This document shows positions 10,842-18,502 of a DNA stretch of 64,000 nucleotides, one piece after another. Every line of letters starts with the position of its first letter. Position 1 is the first letter of the stretch. This DNA is from Phytohabitans maris. GTDB lineage: Bacteria; Actinomycetota; Actinomycetes; Mycobacteriales; Micromonosporaceae. The notes beneath the pieces are model-generated. The model was not told the origin of the DNA. It searched no databases and worked only from the letters and a program-made list of their open reading frames with translations. The translations under genes and the position numbers were made by a program. The stretch is taken from contig NZ_JAVHUY010000021.1 in NCBI RefSeq assembly GCF_031085175.1, positions 94,685-158,684 of the forward strand. Direction: 5' to 3'.

Positions 10842-11680
10842 GGCGGCAGCCGCGGGGCCTGGTCAACACGTTCGTCGGGTACTCGATCCTGATCTTCTTC
10901 GCGCTGGTCTTCCTGTACCCCTTCGTGATCCAGCTCGCCAACTCCCTGAAGACCGAGCCGGACGCGGCGGCCAACCCGCTCTCCCCGGTGCCCGGCCCGG
11001 TGTCGTTCGCCAGCTTCGAGCGGATCTTCGAGGGGACAGACTTTCCGCTCTGGCTGGGCAACTCGCTGCTGGTGACCCTGGTGCTCACGGCCGGCCGGGT
11101 GTTCTTCGACTCGCTGGCCGGGTACGCGCTGGCCCGCCTCCGCTTCGCCGGACGGCGGGCCATCTTCGCGGGCGTCGTCGCGGTGATAGCGGTGCCCGGC
11201 GTGGTGCTGCTGATCCCGAAGTTTCTGGTGCTCAACCAGCTCGGCATCTACGACAGCTACACCGCGCTGATCCTGCCGATCATCGTGGACGCGGCCGGCG
11301 TGTTCATCATGAAGCAGTTCTTCGAGTCGGTGCCGGCCAGCATGGAGGAGGCGGCCCGGATCGACGGGGCGGGCGTGTTCCGCACGTACTGGTCGGTGGT
11401 GCTGCCGATGGCCCGGCCGGCGCTGATCACGCTCACGATCCTGTCGTTCCAGGGCTCGTGGAACGAGTTTCCGCACACCCTCGTCGCCGTCCAGAACCCG
11501 GACCTCTTCACGCTCCCGCGCGGCCTGGCCGACCTGGTCAGCGGCTCGCTCGGCACCGGCACGCAGTACCCGCTCAAGCTCGGCGCCGCCCTGCTCGCCA
11601 CGATCCCGGTGGCCGTCATCTTCGTGATCTTCCAGCGCTACTTCGTCCGCGGTGCCACCGAAGGCGCCGAGAAGGGCTGA
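10838..11680 (+). CDS. Sugar ABC transporter permease, MalG/UgpE type
   Basis: 280-residue partner permease with six membrane segments and the EAA motif MEEAARIDGAGVFRTYWSVV near residue 168. The ATG at 10838 is chosen because it overlaps the previous stop (ATGA) and gives the normal short basic N-terminus. It is the last gene of the lacI-ABC operon. A repeat element begins six bases after the stop. Confidence 0.93.
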   Translation: MRRQPRGLVNTFVGYSILIFFALVFLYPFVIQLANSLKTEPDAAANPLSPVPGPVSFASFERIFEGTDFPLWLGNSLLVTLVLTAGRVFFDSLAGYALARLRFAGRRAIFAGVVAVIAVPGVVLLIPKFLVLNQLGIYDSYTALILPIIVDAAGVFIMKQFFESVPASMEEAARIDGAGVFRTYWSVVLPMARPALITLTILSFQGSWNEFPHTLVAVQNPDLFTLPRGLADLVSGSLGTGTQYPLKLGAALLATIPVAVIFVIFQRYFVRGATEGAEKG

Positions 11681-11686
11681 ACCCAT

Positions 11687-11922
11687 TGAGCTACCGCGAT
11701 GTCCGCGGTGGTCCGGACCGTTGCGCGGGGTGCTTTCCCGCAGCCTCACCCTCCGCGTCCGCGGATCTTGCCAACGCCGTCGCTCCGCGCCACCCACCCC
11801 GGCTCGATCTACGCCAAGACCTGAGCAATCGCGACGGCCACGGCGGTTCGGATCCCGCGCGATCGTCCACCAGTGATCGTGGTATTCCAGTGCCCCTACA
11901 GGGGCACCTCGGTACCACGATC
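11687..11922 (+). repeat. Composite intergenic repeat (family A), copy 1, hairpin module inverted
   Basis: The left module begins TTGAGCTACCGCGATG and continues to GTTGCGCGGGG (about 11687-11731). The right module is a 48-base hairpin at 11875-11922: outer arms GATCGTGGTA/TACCACGATC, inner arms GTGCCCC/GGGGCAC. Copies at 42037 and 60803 have the same two modules. In this copy the hairpin reads as the reverse complement of the other two relative to the left module. It lies between the convergent permease and GNAT genes. Confidence 0.85.
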
Positions 11923-12034
11923 TGACTCCGCGCTGGACGGGCACGGTGAGCCACCCCCTCTCCGGGCCGCACGGTCTCTGGAGTCGTTCGGCACGGACCG
12001 GTCCGCTGACTCGGGCCGGGGCATTGAAGCTCGT

Positions 12035-12586
12035 CTAGAGGCTCGTGTGCAGGCGGTGCTGGGGGATGAGCTGGTCGTCGACGTCCAGGGCGCGGGTGGC
12101 GCCGTCCGGCTCCCAGCCGGCCGAGCCGAGGAACTTGCGGCTCGCCGGGTCGCCGTCGTAGACCCAGGCCACCGCCGTGGCCAGGGCGTCTTCGCGCCAG
12201 AGGTCGACGCTCGCGGCGAGCAGCCGGCTGCCGTGGCCGCGGCGGCCCCAGCGTGGCTCGACCAGCAGGTCGGTGACGGCCGCGACGTCCGCGGCGAGGG
12301 GCGGCTCGTCGGGCGCGAGCGCCTGCTCGTCGGCCGGGCCGGAGGCGGCGAACCCGACCAGGTACGTGCTCTCCGCCTGCTCGAAGGCGACCAGCACCCG
12401 GTGCCGCGGCGAGGGTGGGGCCTCGATCGCCGCGCGCCACTGGTCAGCCATCCACGCCTCGTCGAGCCGGTCGAGGGCACGGGCGGGGAGCACCCTGCGG
12501 TACGCGGTCCGCCAGGTCGAGAGCTGGATGCGCGCGATCTCGCCGGCGTCCTCGGGACGGGCCGGCCGGACGTACCCCGTGGCCAT
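12035..12586 (-). CDS. GNAT family N-acetyltransferase
   Basis: 183 residues with the GNAT fold. The acetyl-CoA pyrophosphate loop is [17 protein letters not shown] near residue 110, and the downstream strand-helix [22 protein letters not shown] is typical. Substrates range from antibiotics to proteins and small amines; nothing here narrows it. ATG at 12586 is chosen because it gives the usual start just before [15 protein letters not shown]. The open frame extends upstream, but that part resembles the antisense of the next gene. Confidence 0.88.
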   Translation of the reverse strand: MATGYVRPARPEDAGEIARIQLSTWRTAYRRVLPARALDRLDEAWMADQWRAAIEAPPSPRHRVLVAFEQAESTYLVGFAASGPADEQALAPDEPPLAADVAAVTDLLVEPRWGRRGHGSRLLAASVDLWREDALATAVAWVYDGDPASRKFLGSAGWEPDGATRALDVDDQLIPQHRLHTSL

Positions 12587-12642
12587 GGGTGACCAGCCTA
12601 CGGAGGTGGATCCGGCCCGCTGCGGCCGGCCCACGACGGCGG

Positions 12643-13470
12643 TCAGGCCACCCGGCGGCCGCGGCCCGCGGTCAGGCCCGAGCGGATCGTGCGGGCGGTC
12701 TCGGCGCTGCCCAGCCCGGCGGCGAGCGCGGCCGGCGTCAGGGCACTCACCACGTCGTACCGGTCGAGGTGCCCGGCGGCCACCAGCCGGCCCAGGCTGC
12801 GGGCGGCCCGGTACAGCGTGTTGTTGCGCTCGCCGACCGGCGCGGACCGCACCCGCGTGACCTCGTTGTCCAGCGCGGCGGCCGCGTATCGCCCGGGGTG
12901 GCGCACCACCGTCGGCAGGGGCGGCGGTGGCGGGACGACCAGGCGCAGCAGCGCCGGCGGGCAGGGTGGCGCCGGGCCGTGGCTGATCCACCGGTAGCGC
13001 GTGCCGTTGCCGTGCACGGAGGGCGGCGCCACCACGTAGCCGCCCTCGCCGCGCCAGTCGACGCCGGGCAGCAGCCGCACCCGGCTGGGCGCTCCGGTGG
13101 CCGCGAAGTACAGGTGGAGGCCGCCCGAGCCGGTCCGCACGAGCGGGGTGTCGAGCAGGTCGCCGATGAGCTCATGGAGCAGGTGCAGGCCGGCCGGAGT
13201 GTCCACATCGCACACGTCGATCGCGATGCCGGTGCGCAGCCCCACGTTCGCCTCCGGCCAGGCGGCCCACCAGCGGCGCACCTGCTCGGGGTCGGTGCTC
13301 GCCTCGTGCAGCCCGGCCGTGATCAGGCGGGGGTGCCACCGTGGGTGCTTGCCGGGCCGGTCGCAGTGCGGGCGCCGGCACGAGCAGCGCCCGCCGCCGA
13401 GGCCGGTGTGGAGGGGGAGCACGGGTACGCCGCTCGACGCATACCACAGAGCGCTCTCGACCGGTCGCAT
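12643..13470 (-). CDS. Stand-alone bifunctional DNA primase/polymerase (prim-pol) domain protein
   Basis: 275 residues. The first 180 match the archaeo-eukaryotic prim-pol domain: a cysteine cluster near residues 29-40 ([17 protein letters not shown]), the metal-binding IDVCDVD near 85, and GSGGLHLYF near 113-121. The domain can synthesise primers or extend DNA. No helicase domain is attached, unlike plasmid or phage versions, and no replication genes are nearby. The C-terminal 80 residues ([29 protein letters not shown]) resemble the helical tail seen in actinobacterial homologues. A promoter candidate lies directly upstream. Its role on the chromosome is unknown. Confidence 0.82.
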   Translation of the reverse strand: MRPVESALWYASSGVPVLPLHTGLGGGRCSCRRPHCDRPGKHPRWHPRLITAGLHEASTDPEQVRRWWAAWPEANVGLRTGIAIDVCDVDTPAGLHLLHELIGDLLDTPLVRTGSGGLHLYFAATGAPSRVRLLPGVDWRGEGGYVVAPPSVHGNGTRYRWISHGPAPPCPPALLRLVVPPPPPLPTVVRHPGRYAAAALDNEVTRVRSAPVGERNNTLYRAARSLGRLVAAGHLDRYDVVSALTPAALAAGLGSAETARTIRSGLTAGRGRRVA

Positions 13471-13476
13471 CCCGTA

Positions 13477-13506
13477 ATCGTATCGAACACGCGTGCTAAT
13501 TGTCGT
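13477..13506 (-). promoter_or_regulatory. Candidate promoter of the prim-pol gene
   Basis: On the bottom strand ACGACA (-35) and TACGAT (-10) are separated by 18 bases. The -10 ends six bases before the ATG, so the transcript could be leaderless or nearly so. The region is less G+C rich than its surroundings. Confidence 0.4.
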
Positions 13507-13530
13507 ACGGCTGAGTTAACGTCCGGTGCG

Positions 13531-14736
13531 ATGGCCGTTCCAGAGACTTTGTCGATCGCCCAGGCCCGCCGGATCGCGCTGGCCGCCCAGGGCTTCGCCG
13601 ACCCCCCGCCGGCGGGGGCCGTGACGATGCGCCACCTGCGCCGGGTGCTGTCCCGCACCGCGCTGCTGCAGATGGACTCGGTCAACGTGCTGCAGCGCGC
13701 CCACTACCTGCCGATCTACAGCCGCTTGGGCCCCTATCCCACGGCCCTGCTCGACCGCGCGGCCTACGGGCGGCCCCCGGAGCTCTTCGAGTACTGGGGG
13801 CACGAGGCCTCGCTCATCCCGCTGGCGCTGCACCCCGCGCTGCGGTGGCGGATGGCCGGCGCCCACGCCTGGGGAAACGTGCGGCGGATCGCCGACGAGG
13901 AGCCGGCGCTGGTCGACTGGGTGCGCGACGAGGTCCGGGTCAACGGCCCGCTCACCGCCGCCGAGATCGAGCACGACGCGCCCCGGGAAAAGGGCAACTG
14001 GGGGTGGAACTGGTCGTCCGTCAAGCGGGCGCTGGAGTTCCTCTTCTGGGCCGGCGAGGTGGTCGCCGCCCGGCGCAACGGCAGCTTCGCCCGGGTCTAC
14101 GACCTGCCCGAGCGGGTGCTGCCGGCGCGGGTGCTGGCCGCGCCCACCCCGACCCCCGCCGAGGCCTACCGGGAGCTGGTCGCGGTGGCCGCCCGCTCGC
14201 TGGGGGTGGCGGCCGAGTTCGAGCTGCGCGACTACTTCCGGCTGCCGGTCGCCGGTGCCCGCGACGCGATCCCCGAGCTCGTCGAGGCCGGCGTGCTGAC
14301 CCCGGTCGAGGTGCGCGGCTGGCGCCAGCCGGCCTACCTGCACGCCGACGCCAAGCTGCCCCGCCGGGTGCGGGGCGACACGCTGGTCAGCCCGTTCGAC
14401 CCGCTGATCTGGGAGCGGGCCCGCACCGAGCGGCTGTTCGGCTTCAGCTACCGGATCGAGATCTACACGCCGGCACACAAGCGGGTGCACGGCTACTACG
14501 TGCTGCCGTTCCTGCAGGGTGACCGGCTCACCGCGCGGGTCGACCTCAAGGCCGACCGCAAGGCCGGGGTGCTGCGGGTGCCGGCCGCGTGGCTGGAGCC
14601 GGGCGCAGACCCGGACACCACCGCGGAGGCGCTCGCCGCCGAGCTGCGGCGGCTCGCGGAGTGGCTGGGCCTGTCGGAAGTGGCACCGCCCGAGGGCGGA
14701 GACCTCAAGATGAGAAGCGCCCTCGGTGTACCGTGA
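13531..14736 (+). CDS. YcaQ-family (AlkX-like) winged-helix DNA glycosylase
   Basis: 401 residues of the winged-helix protein family that includes E. coli YcaQ and Streptomyces AlkZ, which unhook interstrand crosslinks or excise alkylated bases. Recognisable parts are the N-terminal helix pair ([16 protein letters not shown]), [21 protein letters not shown] with the QMDSV catalytic-like motif near residue 49, and [21 protein letters not shown]. The ATG at 13531 is used because it is right before the conserved LSIAQARR. The gene ends CCGTGA inside a junction repeat. A biosynthetic self-resistance role as for AlkZ is possible, but no antibiotic cluster is nearby. Confidence 0.85.
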   Translation: MAVPETLSIAQARRIALAAQGFADPPPAGAVTMRHLRRVLSRTALLQMDSVNVLQRAHYLPIYSRLGPYPTALLDRAAYGRPPELFEYWGHEASLIPLALHPALRWRMAGAHAWGNVRRIADEEPALVDWVRDEVRVNGPLTAAEIEHDAPREKGNWGWNWSSVKRALEFLFWAGEVVAARRNGSFARVYDLPERVLPARVLAAPTPTPAEAYRELVAVAARSLGVAAEFELRDYFRLPVAGARDAIPELVEAGVLTPVEVRGWRQPAYLHADAKLPRRVRGDTLVSPFDPLIWERARTERLFGFSYRIEIYTPAHKRVHGYYVLPFLQGDRLTARVDLKADRKAGVLRVPAAWLEPGADPDTTAEALAAELRRLAEWLGLSEVAPPEGGDLKMRSALGVP

Positions 14737-14799
14737 GCGAGTGGGCGCCGGCGGCGCCCGCCCCGATGGTGCGGAGCGAGCGACCCCGGAGGCACAGTG
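14733..14799 (+). repeat. GTGAGCGAG-type junction repeat between ycaQ-like and DUF2752 genes
   Basis: It starts with GTGAGCGAGTGG, giving the ycaQ-like stop codon, and ends GAGCGAGCGACCCCGGAGGCACAGTG, giving the Shine-Dalgarno and start of the next gene. It is about half the length of the copies at 26773 and 58326, and the internal frame does not end at the downstream start. Confidence 0.6.
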
Positions 14800-15291
14800 A
14801 CCAGCGTGGCCGACCCCACCGCCCCGCCGCCCGCGCACTACTTCGTGCCCCCGCCGCCCGGCCGGTTCACCCGGCTGATGGCCCGGTCGCCCCGGTGGCT
14901 GGCCCCGGTCGCGGTGCTCGGCTGCCTCGCCGCCGCCACGGGCTACGTCACGATCGCCAACCCGACCGAGTCGACCGCAGACGCGCCGCCGACCTGCCTG
15001 CTCAAGCTCACCACCGGGCTCGACTGCCCAGGGTGCGGCGGCACCCGCGCGTTCTGGTACATGATCCATGGCGACCTGCCGGCCGCCGCCCGCCACCACG
15101 CGCTGTTCATCTTCGCGGTGCCGTTCCTGGTGTACGTGTACGTGGCGTGGGTGGGTAAGCAGGTCTTCGGCAAGTCGCTGCCCAAGCTGCGGGTCACGCC
15201 CGCGATGGTCGGCGTCCTGCTCTCCGCGTGGTTGGCGTTCAGCATCCTGCGCAACCTGCCGTGGACGCCATTCACCTGGTTCTACGTCTAG
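14797..15291 (+). CDS. DUF2752 membrane protein
   Basis: 164 residues with the family signature CPGCGGTRA (C77, C80) on the segment after the first membrane helix, and a third cysteine at residue 67. Three membrane helices are visible (about 35-55, 100-118, 137-154). The function of DUF2752 is unknown. The GTG start is preceded by GGAGGCACA from the junction repeat. The following palindrome probably ends the transcript. Confidence 0.9.
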   Translation: MTSVADPTAPPPAHYFVPPPPGRFTRLMARSPRWLAPVAVLGCLAAATGYVTIANPTESTADAPPTCLLKLTTGLDCPGCGGTRAFWYMIHGDLPAAARHHALFIFAVPFLVYVYVAWVGKQVFGKSLPKLRVTPAMVGVLLSAWLAFSILRNLPWTPFTWFYV

Positions 15292-15315
15292 GGCCTGTAC
15301 CGCCGGGCCGGTCAT

Positions 15316-15373
15316 CTGTGATCAAAGCTCCCCTCATGTCGTTCTAGCGACGTGAGGGGAGCTTTGATCACAG
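15316..15373. terminator. Palindromic hairpin (family P), copy 1, between convergent genes
   Basis: Arms of 26 bases (15316-15341 and 15348-15373) with one mismatch surround the loop ttctag. Copies occur at 33392, 43519 and 50619. It separates the convergent DUF2752 and DUF4097 genes and is probably a bidirectional terminator, although there is no T-run. Confidence 0.75.
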
Positions 15374-15387
15374 ACAGTGGAGGCGGG

Positions 15388-16194
15388 TCAGGCCGCGGTG
15401 GCCTCGGCCGGCACCCGGCGGATCGCGATGTCACCGCTGGCCGTGCGGACGTCGACGCTGAGGTCGTGACCGGCCCCGCCGTCCCCGGCGGTCATGTCCA
15501 GGTCGTTGGTGGTACGGCCGGAGATCGTGCCCAGGTCGAGCCACACGCCGGTGCCGCTGCGCACGCCCACCGCGACGTCGCCGCTGGCCGTACGGACCTT
15601 GACGGTGCCGCGCCGGGTCGCGCCGATCCGCACCCCGCCGGAGGCGGTCTTGGCCCGTACGCCGGAGTCGGCCGTGCCGATGTCGATGCTGCCGCTGGCC
15701 ACGCTGGTGTCGACCGGGCCGCTGACGTGCTGGGCGGTGACGTCACCGGCCGCGCCGCTGACCTGCAGCTCGCCGTCGATCTGCCCGGCCGTGACGTCGC
15801 CGCTGGCGATCCTCACCTTGGCGTCGCCGGCGATGTGCTCCAGGAACATGTCACCGGAGGCGCCGGCGGCGTCCAGCCCGGCGAACCGGCCGCGGCAGGT
15901 CACGTCGGCCGAGGCGGTCTTGAGGCGCAGCCGGCTGTCCAGCGGGACCCGGATGGTGATCAGCAGCGAGGCGGGGCGGCGCGCCAACCAGCCGCCGTCC
16001 GGCGCGGCCACGGTCAGCGTGTCGCCGCGCAGCTCGACCGTCGTACGCTCGGCGGCCTCGTGCGAGGCGGGACGGTCGTCGTACGGCTGGACGTCGACCA
16101 CGGCCGTGTCGCGCTCCTCGGCGGTGATCTCCAGTGCCCCGCTGGCCAGCTTGACGGCGGCGGTGACGGGGTGAGGGGTGGGAAACTCGGGCAT
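15388..16194 (-). CDS. DUF4097 family beta-strand repeat protein
   Basis: 268 residues made almost entirely of repeating beta turns such as TASGDV, AASGDMFLEHIAGDAKVRIASGDV, VASGSIDIGTADSG. This is the DUF4097 parallel beta-helix-like fold, often called a putative adhesin, but no signal peptide or membrane helix is seen, so it is likely cytoplasmic. It lies 44 bases after the ribbon-helix-helix gene in the same direction, a pairing that recurs in actinomycetes. Function unknown. Confidence 0.87.
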   Translation of the reverse strand: MPEFPTPHPVTAAVKLASGALEITAEERDTAVVDVQPYDDRPASHEAAERTTVELRGDTLTVAAPDGGWLARRPASLLITIRVPLDSRLRLKTASADVTCRGRFAGLDAAGASGDMFLEHIAGDAKVRIASGDVTAGQIDGELQVSGAAGDVTAQHVSGPVDTSVASGSIDIGTADSGVRAKTASGGVRIGATRRGTVKVRTASGDVAVGVRSGTGVWLDLGTISGRTTNDLDMTAGDGGAGHDLSVDVRTASGDIAIRRVPAEATAA

Positions 16195-16238
16195 TGCTAG
16201 CTCCTCTCGGGCGTGACTCCGGCGGCCCGGTCACGCAC

Positions 16239-16715
16239 TCAGGCGCGGCCGAAGCCGGTGATCCGGCGGCCGGCGGTGCCCCGGACCGGTGGGGTGGGTG
16301 GGCCGCCCTGCGCCGCGATCTGCACGGCGCGGACCAGCCAGGTGTTGACCGAGACGCCTTCCGCGGCGGCGGCCCGCTCGACCGTGTCCTTGAGGGACTC
16401 GGGGAGGCGAAGCGTGATCCGCGTGACGTCACCGGACGGCTCTTGTGGTGTCATCGGTGGCGGCGCTGGGACGTCGATCGGCGTCACCACGAAGTCGGCC
16501 TGGCCGCCGCGGAGCCGCACCTCGACGGCGGACGTGGAAAGCTTCGCGGTGATCTCGTCTGCCGCGTGGGAGAGCACCTCCAGCAGGGACAGCCGCATCG
16601 ACGCGTCGAGCGCGCTGGTGAGCAGCTCGGCGGCGCGGGCGACATCGGGCCCGCCCGGTGCGGCGGTGGCGGCGAGGTCTCGCCGGAGGGTCTCCAGGTA
16701 CGGCGCCAGGTCCAT
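16239..16715 (-). CDS. Ribbon-helix-helix (HicB/Arc-like) DNA-binding protein
   Basis: 158 residues. The C-terminal part (about 95-140) is a ribbon-helix-helix: TRITLRLPESLKDTVERAAA followed by SVNTWLVRAVQIA. The N-terminal 80 residues are helical with one beta section (VEVRLRGGQADFVV). Annotated relatives are often called HicB-type antitoxins, but no HicA toxin is adjacent. The partner here is DUF4097. The ATG at 16715 is preferred; another ATG lies 30 bases upstream. Direct repeats over the start suggest autoregulation. Confidence 0.75.
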   Translation of the reverse strand: MDLAPYLETLRRDLAATAAPGGPDVARAAELLTSALDASMRLSLLEVLSHAADEITAKLSTSAVEVRLRGGQADFVVTPIDVPAPPPMTPQEPSGDVTRITLRLPESLKDTVERAAAAEGVSVNTWLVRAVQIAAQGGPPTPPVRGTAGRRITGFGRA

Positions 16716-16740
16716 GACGTCACCATGACACCATGATGAC
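16713..16740. promoter_or_regulatory. Candidate ribbon-helix-helix operator
   Basis: CATGAC occurs at 16713 and 16724, 11 bases (one helical turn) apart, and CATGATGAC follows at 16732. It overlaps the start of the ribbon-helix-helix gene and lies 55 bases before thyX. Short direct repeats of this kind are typical of this protein class. Confidence 0.35.
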
Positions 16741-16795
16741 GCCATCGCAAGCCGCGGTGCCGGTGTTGTCGGTGGGGTGGTCTAGGCTCGCGGCC

Positions 16796-17548
16796 ATGCC
16801 GGAAGTAGTCCCGCCCCAGGTCAAACTCATCGCTTGGACGCATTTCGAGGCGCCGGACGACGTGCCCTGGTCCACCGACGCCGACGGGGGTCAGGCGCTC
16901 GCCGAGTTCGCCGGCCGCGCCTGCTACCAGTCGTGGAAGAAGCCCAACCCCGCCACCGCCACCAACGAGGGTTACCTCGCCCACATCCTCGAGGTGGGTC
17001 ACCTGTCGGTGCTGGAGCACGGTTCGGTGACGTTCTACTTCACCGGGGTGTCCCGCTCGTTCACCCACGAGCTGATCCGGCACCGCCACTTCTCGTACTC
17101 GCAGCTCTCCCAGAGATACGTGCCGGAGCGCGAGGCCGCGATGGTCGAGCCGGACGTGATCGCCGACGACCCGGAGCTGCACAAGCTCTTCGTCGAGGCG
17201 ACCGAGGCGAGCCTGCGTGCCTACAACGAGCTGCTCGAGGGGTTGGAGCGCAAGTTCGCCGACGTGGCAAACGGCACGCTCCGGCGCAAGCAGGCGCGGC
17301 AGGCCGCCCGTGCCGTGCTGCCCAACGCCACCGAGACCCGCATCGTGGTGACCGGTAACTACCGGGCCTGGCGGCACTTCATCGGGATGCGCGCGACCGA
17401 GAGCGCCGACGTCGAGATCCGCGCGCTGGCGGTGGAGTGCCTGCGCCAGTTGCAGGGCGTCGCACCCAACGTGTTCGCCGACTTCACCATCTCCCGGCTC
17501 GACGACGGCACGGAGGTCGCGGCGAGCCCGTACGCACAGGTGTCGTAA
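16796..17548 (+). CDS. thyX: FAD-dependent thymidylate synthase
   Basis: ThyX makes dTMP from dUMP using methylene-tetrahydrofolate and reduced FAD. The 250-residue protein has the ThyX signature [14 protein letters not shown] with R95, R97, S100, S105 and R107, plus the downstream [19 protein letters not shown]. The ATG at 16796 gives the usual start before VKLIAWT; an upstream in-frame ATG would add 21 residues that are not family-like. It precedes dapA in the same orientation, as in many actinomycetes. Confidence 0.96.
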   Translation: MPEVVPPQVKLIAWTHFEAPDDVPWSTDADGGQALAEFAGRACYQSWKKPNPATATNEGYLAHILEVGHLSVLEHGSVTFYFTGVSRSFTHELIRHRHFSYSQLSQRYVPEREAAMVEPDVIADDPELHKLFVEATEASLRAYNELLEGLERKFADVANGTLRRKQARQAARAVLPNATETRIVVTGNYRAWRHFIGMRATESADVEIRALAVECLRQLQGVAPNVFADFTISRLDDGTEVAASPYAQVS

Positions 17549-17556
17549 GGCTGTCG

Positions 17557-17582
17557 GACCGGGCCTAACCCTTCGGCCGGTC
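17557..17582 (+). terminator. Hairpin after thyX
   Basis: GACCGG(g)CC pairs with GGCCGGTC around an 8-9 base loop. There is no T-run. It lies between thyX and dapA and could reduce read-through. Confidence 0.4.
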
Positions 17583-17608
17583 AGCGTGGGTCCGCTAGGT
17601 TGTCAAGC

Positions 17609-18502
17609 ATGACGCACGACCACCGACCCTTCGGGCGGCTGCTCACCGCGATGGTGAGCCCGTTCCGTGCCGACGGCTCGCTCGACGTTGAGGGAGCGGC
17701 CCGGCTCGCCACCTACCTGGTGGACGAGCAGGCCAACGACGCGCTGGTGATCAACGGCACCACCGGCGAGTCGCCCACCACCTCCGACGGGGAGAAAGAG
17801 CAGCTCATCCGGGCGGTGGTAGAGGCCGTCGGTGACCGGGCCAAGGTGGTCGCCGGCGTGGGCACCAACGACACGTCACACACGGTCGAGCTCGCGACCG
17901 CCGCGGAGAAGGCGGGCGCGCACGGCCTGCTGGTCGTCACGCCGTACTACAACAAGCCGCCGCAGAGCGGTCTGCTCCGCCACTTCACCGCGGTGGCCGA
18001 CGCGACCGGCCTGCCGATCCTGCTCTACGACATCCCGCACCGCGCCGGCATCCCGATCGCGACCGAGACGCTGGTCCGCCTCGCCGAGCACCCGCGGATC
18101 GTCGGGGTCAAGGACGCCAAGGGCGACCTCGTCGCGACGTCGTGGGTCACCAAGCGCACCGACCTGGCGTTCTACTCCGGCGAAGACGCGCTCGCGCTGC
18201 CGCTGCTCGCGGTCGGCGGGGTCGGCCTGATCGGCACGTCGACGCACGTCAGCGGCGCCGCGACCCAGGAGATGATCCAGGCGTACGAGCGCGGTGACGG
18301 CGCCGCCGCACTGGCCCTCCACCATCGGCTGCTGCCGATCTTCACGGGCATCTTCCGCAGCCCGGGCACGATCCTGGTCAAGGCGGCGATGGCGGCCAAG
18401 GGCCTGCCCGGCGGTCCGGTGCGCTCGCCGCTGGTCGACGCGACCGAGACGGAGCTGGCGCAGCTGCGCGAGGACTGCGAGGCCGCGGGGCTTCCTCTAT
18501 GA
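17609..18502 (+). CDS. dapA: 4-hydroxy-tetrahydrodipicolinate synthase
   Basis: DapA condenses pyruvate with aspartate semialdehyde, the first committed step to lysine and diaminopimelate. 297 residues form a TIM barrel. The Schiff-base lysine is K168 (GVKDAKGD), the catalytic tyrosine Y140 (LLYDIPHR), and the TTGES loop is at 51-55. ATG at 17609 is chosen over the TTG nine bases upstream. The stop overlaps the rnj ATG (ATGA). Confidence 0.96.
   Translation: MTHDHRPFGRLLTAMVSPFRADGSLDVEGAARLATYLVDEQANDALVINGTTGESPTTSDGEKEQLIRAVVEAVGDRAKVVAGVGTNDTSHTVELATAAEKAGAHGLLVVTPYYNKPPQSGLLRHFTAVADATGLPILLYDIPHRAGIPIATETLVRLAEHPRIVGVKDAKGDLVATSWVTKRTDLAFYSGEDALALPLLAVGGVGLIGTSTHVSGAATQEMIQAYERGDGAAALALHHRLLPIFTGIFRSPGTILVKAAMAAKGLPGGPVRSPLVDATETELAQLREDCEAAGLPL

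Noticed and set aside
13516..15315. 599-codon bottom-strand frame
   Set aside because: Antisense to the YcaQ-like and DUF2752 genes; no domain is recognisable.
15316..15373. Insertion sequence or transposon end
   Set aside because: No transposase or target duplication is seen with any copy of the palindrome; the element is only about 60 bases.
16239..16715. HicAB toxin-antitoxin pair
   Set aside because: The ribbon-helix-helix protein resembles HicB only in the DNA-binding part and no HicA-like toxin is adjacent; the neighbour is DUF4097.
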